The notes beneath the pieces were generated by a model. It was not told the DNA's origin and ran no database searches. It saw nothing but the letters and a program-made list of their open reading frames with translations. From NCBI GenBank assembly GCA_902476295.1, contig CABSDC010000110.1, positions 1-7,298 on the forward strand: a stretch of 7,298 nt of DNA, written 5' to 3'. Shown in pieces: positions 1 to 6,020 of the stretch. Numbering within the stretch: position 1 is the first letter of the stretch; the number at the start of each line of letters is the position of its first letter. This stretch comes from SFTJ01 sp905210415 (GTDB lineage Bacteria > Bacteroidota > Bacteroidia > Bacteroidales > Muribaculaceae). A program made the translations under genes and the position numbers.

Positions 1-1
1 C

Positions 2-136
2 GTTGATGCCGTGATTGATATTGCCAAGACTGTTCCGACGTTAGTATTGGAATTACCGGACGGCCAAATGATAACTCGCACGATTTTCAACACCCGGGAT
101 CAACAATTAATCAGACCACTTTTCCCAAATTCTTGA
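2..136 (+). CDS. C-terminal fragment of probable IS4-superfamily (IS1634-like) transposase, 5' end outside window
   Basis: An open frame enters from the left edge and runs 44 codons to TGA at 134-136. The visible protein starts VDAVIDIAKTVPTLVLELPD and ends IRPLFPNS. The pattern of an 'A..IAKT..T' helix, a short beta strand ending in a Leu-Pro turn, a 'T.T.' strand, and a final 'Q..I..LF' resembles, from memory, the C-terminal tail of Bacteroidota IS4/IS1634-type DDE transposases, beyond the catalytic core. None of the catalytic D, D or E residues can be seen because the core lies outside the window. The stop codon falls within a perfect hairpin (124-142). The same frame stays open after the TGA to 259. 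The gene is convergent with the efflux/lpxA operon. Family assignment is by resemblance of a short tail only. It could be the end of an unrelated gene. Confidence 0.45.
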   Translation, partial: VDAVIDIAKTVPTLVLELPDGQMITRTIFNTRDQQLIRPLFPNS

Positions 137-142
137 TTTGGG
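124..142. repeat. Perfect 7-bp inverted repeat overlapping the transposase-like stop codon
   Basis: CCCAAAT at 124-130 pairs with ATTTGGG at 136-142 across a 5-nt loop. The TGA stop at 134-136 lies in the loop and the first base of the right arm. No T-run follows on the plus strand (the next bases are TGTCCC), so it is a poor intrinsic terminator. It could be part of the insertion-sequence end or an mRNA 3' hairpin. Confidence 0.5.
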
Positions 143-331
143 TGTCCCATTGTCGAAGTCAGGACTATCATCAAGAATATCTGCGACAAGAGCAAACTAA
201 GCATCAGTTATCGTGTAGAGCAGCAACGCTTCATTCTCAGCATCCGCCATCAGCAATAGGCAGAAAGATGGGGGCGTGAAATAACGACATTCCTAAGTAT
301 TGCCCTATGAAAAGAGGGACTTAACGTCACC

Positions 332-391
332 GCCAAGCCCCCAAGGTTTCAAGAAAATATGTCTATCCCAATTCGGGCATTAGGGCTTGGC
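332..391. repeat. 9-bp perfect inverted repeat with 42-nt spacer
   Basis: GCCAAGCCC at 332-340 is the exact reverse complement of GGGCTTGGC at 383-391. The spacer contains a further small hairpin (CCC at 367-369 with GGG at 375-377). It is not followed by a T-run on either strand close to the arm, so a simple terminator is unlikely. A degraded mobile-element end or a structured RNA element are both possible, with no further evidence. Confidence 0.4.
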
Positions 392-440
392 AGGATTTCG
401 GAATTTTAGAAGAACAGATTTTGATTGCCTTTTAATGAGT

Positions 441-454
441 AATAGCAAGCTATT
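441..454. repeat. Short palindrome AATAGC-AA-GCTATT
   Basis: AATAGC at 441-446 and GCTATT at 449-454 are exact reverse complements separated by two bases. It lies about 100 bp past the end of the lpxA-like gene. A two-base loop favours a duplex operator-like site over an RNA hairpin. No function can be assigned. Confidence 0.25.
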
Positions 455-485
455 GCGAATTAAAAACAAGCAAAAGATGCCTTAT

Positions 486-502
486 AAAAACCGAAAGGCT
501 CC
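486..502 (-). terminator. Weak candidate intrinsic terminator downstream of the operon
   Basis: Read on the minus strand, about 50-65 bases after the lpxA-like stop, AGCC-TTTC-GGTT can form a four-pair stem (one G-T pair) and is followed directly by further Ts. A longer alternative pairs GCCTT and AAGGC (479-483 with 495-499). Both stems are short, so this is only the best candidate I could find in the spacer, not a confident terminator. Confidence 0.2.
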
Positions 503-551
503 AAGCAGTAGAGAAAAATCGCACATTTACGGCCTAATGACCGATTTGGGT

Positions 552-1343
552 TTAATCATCGCTGAGCAATGCCTTAGTAGCAACAATATTCATATTGTTT
601 TTACGAATAAAGTCAAGAATGTGGTCACGCTCTGGCGAAGGTGCGATATACTTCTCAATACGGCGCATAGCGTTTTCAAGCGAAGTGTCGCATTGATAGA
701 CGTGGCGATAAGCCTTAGCGATATCGTCAATCTTGTCTTCATTAATGCCACGGCTTCTCATGATGTAGGCATTCACACCGTAATAAGTCACTGGGTTGTG
801 AGCCATCACCACGTATGGAGGCACATTGCCGGCAATGCGGCAACCGCCTTTCACCATAGCCCAGGCACCCACATTGCTGCCTGTATGCAATATCACATTT
901 GACGAGAGTATCACACACTCTTCCACATGGTTGTCGCCTGCCAACTGCACACCATTACCCACCACAGTGCGGCCCTCGAGCACGCAATCGTGACCGATGT
1001 GAGATTTCGCCATGATGAAGGTTTCGTCGCCGATGCGAGTACCACCCTCAGTGTGTATGCCGCGGTTGATAATCACGTGTTCGCGTATTCTCACTTTGTT
1101 GCCGATATAGCAATAAGTGTCTTCGCCCTTCCAGCGGAAATCCTGAGGATCGGCACCTACTATGGCACCTTGGTACACTTTCACATCATTGCCGATTCTA
1201 CATCCCGATACAATGCTTGCATACGGGAAGATTTCGCAATCATCACCAATCTCCACGTTGGCATCGATATGTGCAAACGGATGCACAGTGACATTCTTGC
1301 CAAGCTTGGCTTTTTCACTCACATATGCTAATGGACTAATCAT
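552..1343 (-). CDS. lpxA: Acyl-[ACP]--UDP-N-acetylglucosamine O-acyltransferase (LpxA family)
   Basis: 263 aa, close to the 262 aa of E. coli LpxA. The family transfers a 3-hydroxyacyl chain from acyl carrier protein to the 3-OH of UDP-GlcNAc in the cytoplasm, the first step of lipid A synthesis, as a left-handed beta-helix trimer. The start MISPLAYV is typical. Residues about 1-185 are hexapeptide repeats (for example VEIGDD, CRIGND). Residues about 190-250 form the C-terminal helical domain. By alignment to E. coli from memory, catalytic His125 is H118 in SHIGHDC, His122 is H115, Asp74 is D68, His160 is H153, and the acyl-length glycine Gly173 is G166. Departures are D137 for His144, T154 for Gln161, and Y193 and S197 for Glu200 and Arg204. 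The C-terminus ends in ATKALLSDD. It starts 32 bp after the outer-membrane factor gene, so it is probably the last gene of the pump operon. The family is certain. Housekeeping versus paralogue role is open. Confidence 0.9.
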   Translation of the reverse strand: MISPLAYVSEKAKLGKNVTVHPFAHIDANVEIGDDCEIFPYASIVSGCRIGNDVKVYQGAIVGADPQDFRWKGEDTYCYIGNKVRIREHVIINRGIHTEGGTRIGDETFIMAKSHIGHDCVLEGRTVVGNGVQLAGDNHVEECVILSSNVILHTGSNVGAWAMVKGGCRIAGNVPPYVVMAHNPVTYYGVNAYIMRSRGINEDKIDDIAKAYRHVYQCDTSLENAMRRIEKYIAPSPERDHILDFIRKNNMNIVATKALLSDD

Positions 1344-1352
1344 AGTAGTATA

Positions 1353-1365
1353 TAATTTAAAATTA
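1353..1365. promoter_or_regulatory. AT-only palindrome between outer-membrane factor gene and lpxA-like gene
   Basis: TAATTT at 1353-1358 and AAATTA at 1360-1365 are exact reverse complements around one base, ending 9 bp before the lpxA-like start. It sits in a fully AT-rich 32-bp gap with no Shine-Dalgarno near the start. AT-rich leaders are normal for Bacteroidota translation starts, so the palindrome may be chance. No -7 TAnnTTTG box is present in the gap, which argues against a separate promoter here. Confidence 0.2.
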
Positions 1366-1375
1366 ACTTCTTGTT

Positions 1376-2767
1376 TTATCTACCGCCGCCAAGGCTCTGA
1401 TAGAGAGCGATTGACGCACGCGAAATAGCCAACTCATTGCTCAGCATCTGGCGTTGCGCAGCGAGCAATTGGGTTTGGGCTGTAATCACCTCAAGATAGG
1501 TGGCTGTAGCCAACTGCTGAAGGTCGCGGTTGTATTCAACGGCCTTAGCAAGATTGTCTACCTGCTCTTGATAATATTGCTGCTGCTCTGAGGTCTTGGT
1601 CATTGTCACATAGGCATTGCTCACCTCAGCACACGCATTAAGCACAGTATATTCAAACTTGTTCAAAGCTTGCTCTTGTGCGGCTTTCGACACCTTGAGA
1701 TTCATAATATTCTGTCCGCGCGCAAACAATGGAGCGGTAAGGCTACCTGCAAGGTTCAAGAACCATTTGCCAGGGTTCATTATGGCGCTACCCACAATGT
1801 TGGTAAATCCGCCTTGTGCCGAGATGTTTAGGCTTGGATAGAATGCCGAGCGAGCCATATTGGTCTGATAGTAAGCAGCAGCAAACGAATGCTCTGCAGC
1901 CGATACATCAGGACGCGAAGCCACATACTTCACAGGTATGCCTCCCTCTACAGCTGCGGCTGTAAGCACCAGCGGAGCGGCATCTTCGTTGACTTGCCAT
2001 ACGGTCATCTTCTCGTTGAGAAGAAGCGACATGGTGTTGTTGGCCTCGTTTATCGACATTTCCACAGAAGGTATCGATGCCATCACGCTGCAATAGTTGG
2101 CTTGGCTTTGCACCACTGCCACCTCGTTGTAGCGGCCTGCTTCCTTCATCTGCTTCATGATTTCCACCGACTCTTTCCAGTTTTTGGCGGTCTGAGTGAG
2201 GATGGTGTGTTGCTTACGCAGTGTTACGAGTGCATAGTAGGTGTTTGCCACAGCGCCGATAATCTGCGAGCGCACTGCCTGACGGTAGTCTTGGCTTTGC
2301 AGCAATGCCTGCTTTGCCTTGCGGTTGGCATTGAGTGTTCTGCCGAAAATATCCACTTCCCAACTTGCTGCCAATGGCAACTGATAAGTCCATGAGAACT
2401 TAGAGCCGTCGATAAAATACTTCGAACCTGCGCCATTTGGGCTTAATGCCACAGAAGGCAGATAACTAAGTTTTGCACCTTGCAATTGTGCTTGCGCAAT
2501 GTCTACGTTCAACTTAGCATTCTCCAAGTCGATATTGTTGTCGAGCGCACGCTGTATATAACCTTGCAGCGTAGGATCTGTGAAAATCTGTCGCCAATCA
2601 AGGTTGCCAAGTGCTGTGGAGTCCACTGGTTCATTCTTGACTTGTGCATATTCTCCCACCAAGCCTTCGGTTGGCAAGGTGTAATTCGAATACATTTTGC
2701 AACTGCCCATAGCAGTGGACAACACCACTGCTACGACAGCCATGAATATATATTTTTTCAATTTCAT
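1376..2767 (-). CDS. RND efflux outer-membrane factor lipoprotein (TolC/OprM/NodT family)
   Basis: 463 aa, normal for OprM-type proteins. It forms the trimeric outer-membrane barrel and periplasmic alpha-tunnel through which the pump expels substrate. The N-terminus has a lysine-rich start, a hydrophobic core and a lipobox ending in G-S-C (Cys23), so it should be lipid-anchored in the outer membrane. The two structural repeats of the family are visible. The first begins near 60-110 (FTDPTLQGYIQRALDNN, then YLPSVALSPNG). The second begins near 284-320 (SRPDVSAAEHSF, then FYPSLNISAQGG), followed by LTAPLFARGQN at 342-352, the usual beta-strand and turn. The C-terminal part (about 355-460) is Ala/Gln-rich helix. 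It starts 29 bp after the permease stop with only a weak AAGAAG upstream. Together with the adaptor and permease it completes a tripartite pump. The family is confident; the substrate is unknown. Confidence 0.95.
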   Translation of the reverse strand: MKLKKYIFMAVVAVVLSTAMGSCKMYSNYTLPTEGLVGEYAQVKNEPVDSTALGNLDWRQIFTDPTLQGYIQRALDNNIDLENAKLNVDIAQAQLQGAKLSYLPSVALSPNGAGSKYFIDGSKFSWTYQLPLAASWEVDIFGRTLNANRKAKQALLQSQDYRQAVRSQIIGAVANTYYALVTLRKQHTILTQTAKNWKESVEIMKQMKEAGRYNEVAVVQSQANYCSVMASIPSVEMSINEANNTMSLLLNEKMTVWQVNEDAAPLVLTAAAVEGGIPVKYVASRPDVSAAEHSFAAAYYQTNMARSAFYPSLNISAQGGFTNIVGSAIMNPGKWFLNLAGSLTAPLFARGQNIMNLKVSKAAQEQALNKFEYTVLNACAEVSNAYVTMTKTSEQQQYYQEQVDNLAKAVEYNRDLQQLATATYLEVITAQTQLLAAQRQMLSNELAISRASIALYQSLGGGR

Positions 2768-2796
2768 TGCTTTATTGTCTTCTTGGGTTAGGACGA

Positions 2797-5700
2797 TTAT
2801 TTACTTTCATATTGCTCTATTTCCTTGGTCATTTCCACAGGATCAGTGTCCTTCCACTTCATTGGCTTGAAGCGTTCTTGCAACGACTGGAATATCACAA
2901 ACAAGAGTGGCACGATAAACACCTGAAGCACTGTACCAAAGAGCATACCACCGATGGCACCCGTACCGAGGGCATTATTGCCATTTGCGCCTACACCATT
3001 GGCAAACATCAATGGCAACAAACCTACGATCATAGCCAACGAAGTCATCAAGATTGGGCGCAAACGTGCCGAGGTTCCCGACACTGCTGCTTCCACAATG
3101 CCCATACCTTGCTTACGGCGGTCGAGCGCAAACTCAACGATAAGGATGGCATTCTTGGCAAGAAGACCGATAAGCATGATGAGCGCAATCTTCAAGTAGA
3201 TGTTGTTGGCAACGCCGAAGATGCCGGCAAACACAAACGAACCCATCAAACCAAGCGGGATAGAAAGCACTACCGAAAGTGGCAAAATGTAGCTCTCGTA
3301 GAGCGCACTCAAAATCAAGTATACAAATACCAAGCACAAGCCGAAGATGATGCCGGTAGAGCCCGATGCCGAAGAGTCTTCTTCACGAGTCAAGCCCGAG
3401 AACTCAAAGCTATAGCCTTGTGGCAATACTTCTGCAGCAACCTCGCGAATGGCTGCGATAGCCTCTCCTGATGTGTAGCCAGGATTTGGCGTACCGCTCA
3501 CACTGATTGAGGTAAACAGGTTGAAGCGTGTCATCATATCCGGACCATACACGCGGCTAAGCGAGATAAAGTCGGTGATTGGCGACATACCGCTCGCTGT
3601 GCGCACCTTCACAGAATTGAGCGTCTCTGGCGAAATACGCGATTCTGGAGCACCTTGGAGCATCACACGATACAACTTACCGAAACGGCTGAAGTTTGAC
3701 ACATACATACCGCCGTAGTAACCTTGAAGCACACTAAGCACGGTAGATGTACCCACGCCTGCCTTGGCACACTTGGCAGCATCTACAGATACCATATATT
3801 GTGGGAAGGTTGGGTTGAACGATGAGTATGCCATCTGTATCTCTGGGCGCTGATTCAATGCGCCAAGAAATTGCTGCTCTATCTGGAAGAACTTGTTGAT
3901 GTCGCCACCGGTCTTATCTTGAAGTTGCACTTCAAAACCGTTTGACGCACCATAACCGGTGATCATTGGCGGTGCAAAGAACATCACTTGACCATCTTTC
4001 ACCTGTCCGCCCACGATTCCGTAGAGCTGCTTAACGATGTTGTCGGCGCTTTCTTCCTTGCTACGTTCCTTCCAGTCCTTAAGGTCAATGATAAACGAAC
4101 CATAGGTGTTACCTTCACCACCAGCGAAGCTATAACCCTGAATCATTACACGGGTCTTCACTGCTGGGATGGTGCCGATAATAGAGTCTACACGACCCAT
4201 CACCTCGAGGGTCTTCTCTTGTGATGTGGCTGGTGGCATATTCACCACTGCCATGATTGTACCTGTATCTTCGTTAGGAACAAGGCCTGATGGAGTGACC
4301 GACATGAGCCAAATGAGCAATGCCACTGCTCCTGCCACCACTATCCATGCCACACGCTTCACCTTAATGAGGTTTGCCACTGCTCCGCGATAGCGATCGA
4401 GCATGCTATCATAAGCCGTATTGAATGCTATATGGAAACGACCCACAAAGGTGGTCTTCTCTTCACCCTCGGTGTGTGGCTTCAGCAAAAGGGCACACAA
4501 CGCTGGCGACAGTGTGAGCGCATTGATGGCCGAAATACCAATGGCAAATGCCATAGTAAGACCGAATTGCTTATAGAATACACCCTCGGTGCCTGGCATA
4601 AACGACACTGGAATAAACACAAGCATCATCACCAGTGTGATAGATATGATAGCGCTACCAATTTCGCTCATGGCATCCATAGCTGCTTGACGCGACGACT
4701 TATAGCCCTCATCAAGTTTGGCGTGTACCGCCTCCACCACCACTATGGCGTCGTCCACCACAATGGCAATAGCAAGCACAAGTGCTGCCAAGGTGAGCAA
4801 GTTGATTGAGAAGCCCATCGCATAGAGCAATGCAAATGCACCCACCAGCGACACTGGGATGGCAATGGCTGGGATAAGTGTTGAGCGCAAATCCTGCAAG
4901 AACACATACACTACCAAGAACACGAGGATAAATGCCTCGATAAGGGTCTTGATAAGTTCGTCGATTGATGCCTGCAAGAATGTGTTCACATTCATTGGCA
5001 CATCAATGGCAAGTCCTGGCGGCAAATTACCCTTGCATTCGTCCACCACATTGAGCACCTTTTCTACAATGTCGCTCGCATTCGAACCCGGCGACTGGAA
5101 TACGATTGCGGTCACACCCTTATGACCGTTGATGTGGTTTTCAAATCCGTATGATAGACGGCCGAGTTCCACGTCTGCCACATCCTTCAAGTAGAGCACA
5201 TTACCATTGTTGTCGGCACGCACCACAATCTTGTCGAATTCTTCTGGTGTTGCCAAGCGGCCCTTATAGCGCAATACGTATTGAAAACTTTGCTTACCTT
5301 GATCACCAAACTGACCTGGAGCGGCCTCAATATTCTGGTCGGCAAGAGCTGCAGAAATGTCGCTTGGCATAAGATTGTATTGCGCCATCACTTCCGGCTT
5401 GAGCCATATACGCATAGAATAGTCGGCACCCATCACCATAGCATCACCCACGCCGGCAATACGCTTGATCACTGGCACAACGTTGATGTTCATATAGTTT
5501 TCAAGGAAGTCTACTGGATATTCGTCGTTTAGCGAATAGAGCGACATCACGACGAGCATTGATGTCTGACGCTTCTGGGTAGTCACACCCACACGGGTAA
5601 CTTCGGCTGGCAACATACTGGTGGCTTGCGACACACGGTTTTGCACGTCAATGGCTGCCATGTCTGGGTCGTAACCTTGCTTGAAGTACACGGTGATTTC

Positions 5701-5967
5701 GGCATTACCATTGTTGGTGGCCGATGATGTCATATATGTCATGTTGAGCGCACCGTTGATTGATTCTTCAAGAGGTGCAATCACAGAGTTTAGCACGGTC
5801 ATGGCGTTGGCACCATTGTATGTGGTGGAAACGCGCACTGTTGGTGGCGCAATATCAGGATATTGTTCCACTGGTAGGCTCGTGAGGCCTATCAAACCCA
5901 GTATCACTATAAAAATTGATATTACGGTAGAAAGTACCGGGCGTTTTATAAATGTATCTAATTTCAT
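2797..5967 (-). CDS. RND multidrug efflux permease, HAE1 family (AcrB/MexB-like)
   Basis: 1056 aa, typical for HAE1 permeases (AcrB is 1049). It is the inner-membrane trimer that couples proton import to export of hydrophobic compounds from the periplasm. TM1 is at about 10-30, followed by the first porter domain, and TM2-TM6 at about 340-495. TM7 is at 538-557, followed by the second porter domain, and TM8-TM12 at about 872-1025. The proton relay is intact: D405-D406 in TM4 (AIVVDDAIVVVEA) and K938 in TM10 (GLLAKNAILIVEF). The switch loop is GYSFAGGEGN at 611-620. Compared with AcrB from memory, pocket Phe residues 136, 178, 610 and 615 are M137, M179, V607 and Y612, while Phe617 and Phe628 are kept as F614 and F625. 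A clear GGAGG lies 8 nt upstream of the start, unusual for this phylum. The gap to the adaptor gene is 53 bp. Substrates cannot be read from sequence. Confidence 0.97.
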   Translation of the reverse strand: MKLDTFIKRPVLSTVISIFIVILGLIGLTSLPVEQYPDIAPPTVRVSTTYNGANAMTVLNSVIAPLEESINGALNMTYMTSSATNNGNAEITVYFKQGYDPDMAAIDVQNRVSQATSMLPAEVTRVGVTTQKRQTSMLVVMSLYSLNDEYPVDFLENYMNINVVPVIKRIAGVGDAMVMGADYSMRIWLKPEVMAQYNLMPSDISAALADQNIEAAPGQFGDQGKQSFQYVLRYKGRLATPEEFDKIVVRADNNGNVLYLKDVADVELGRLSYGFENHINGHKGVTAIVFQSPGSNASDIVEKVLNVVDECKGNLPPGLAIDVPMNVNTFLQASIDELIKTLIEAFILVFLVVYVFLQDLRSTLIPAIAIPVSLVGAFALLYAMGFSINLLTLAALVLAIAIVVDDAIVVVEAVHAKLDEGYKSSRQAAMDAMSEIGSAIISITLVMMLVFIPVSFMPGTEGVFYKQFGLTMAFAIGISAINALTLSPALCALLLKPHTEGEEKTTFVGRFHIAFNTAYDSMLDRYRGAVANLIKVKRVAWIVVAGAVALLIWLMSVTPSGLVPNEDTGTIMAVVNMPPATSQEKTLEVMGRVDSIIGTIPAVKTRVMIQGYSFAGGEGNTYGSFIIDLKDWKERSKEESADNIVKQLYGIVGGQVKDGQVMFFAPPMITGYGASNGFEVQLQDKTGGDINKFFQIEQQFLGALNQRPEIQMAYSSFNPTFPQYMVSVDAAKCAKAGVGTSTVLSVLQGYYGGMYVSNFSRFGKLYRVMLQGAPESRISPETLNSVKVRTASGMSPITDFISLSRVYGPDMMTRFNLFTSISVSGTPNPGYTSGEAIAAIREVAAEVLPQGYSFEFSGLTREEDSSASGSTGIIFGLCLVFVYLILSALYESYILPLSVVLSIPLGLMGSFVFAGIFGVANNIYLKIALIMLIGLLAKNAILIVEFALDRRKQGMGIVEAAVSGTSARLRPILMTSLAMIVGLLPLMFANGVGANGNNALGTGAIGGMLFGTVLQVFIVPLLFVIFQSLQERFKPMKWKDTDPVEMTKEIEQYESK

Positions 5968-5975
5968 TAGTTTTT

Positions 5976-5980
5976 CCTCC
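5976..5980 (-). promoter_or_regulatory. Strong Shine-Dalgarno before the permease gene
   Basis: On the minus strand the leader reads CGGAGG, then A5 and CTA, then ATG. GGAGG ends 8 nt before the start codon, an optimal spacing. It supports the chosen ATG at 5965-5967. The other three genes of the operon have no comparable site, as expected for Bacteroidota, where most starts lack one. Confidence 0.75.
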
Positions 5981-6020
5981 GTTTTACTAAGAGTGAATCT
6001 TTTCCTTTTCTGCTATCTTC

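Larger units (their letters stand above)
137..551. other. Gene-poor spacer between IS-like fragment and end of the lpxA-like gene
   Basis: No convincing complete gene is visible on either strand in these 415 bases. Positions 137-259 continue the transposase frame without a stop and encode a 40-residue stretch containing VRTIIKNICDKSKLSISYRV, which I do not recognise. It has no ATG in a useful place, so it is either readthrough sequence, a remnant of another gene, or chance. Positions 260-551 contain inverted repeats (332-391, 441-454) and a weak terminator candidate for the operon coming from the right (486-502). An ATG at 387 begins a plus-strand frame running into the antisense of lpxA. It has no recognisable protein features and is not called. 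The stretch looks like IS-flanking or degraded mobile DNA, but this is inference. Confidence 0.5.

Noticed and set aside
124..142. Hairpin as an intrinsic terminator of the transposase-like gene
   Set aside because: No T-run follows the stem on the plus strand, and the stem overlaps the stop codon.
387..902. Plus-strand open frame of 171 codons starting in the spacer
   Set aside because: Two thirds of it is the antisense of the lpxA-like gene, the product shows no recognisable fold, and no -7 box was seen before it.
1889..2395. Plus-strand open frame of 168 codons antisense to the outer-membrane factor
   Set aside because: Cys/His/Leu-rich composition, no domain, and complete overlap with a well-supported gene.
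2767..3471. Plus-strand open frame of 234 codons antisense to the permease gene
   Set aside because: The residue mix (many His, Gln, Lys, Cys and Trp) is typical of a reversed coding strand, and the permease on the other strand is fully intact and conserved.
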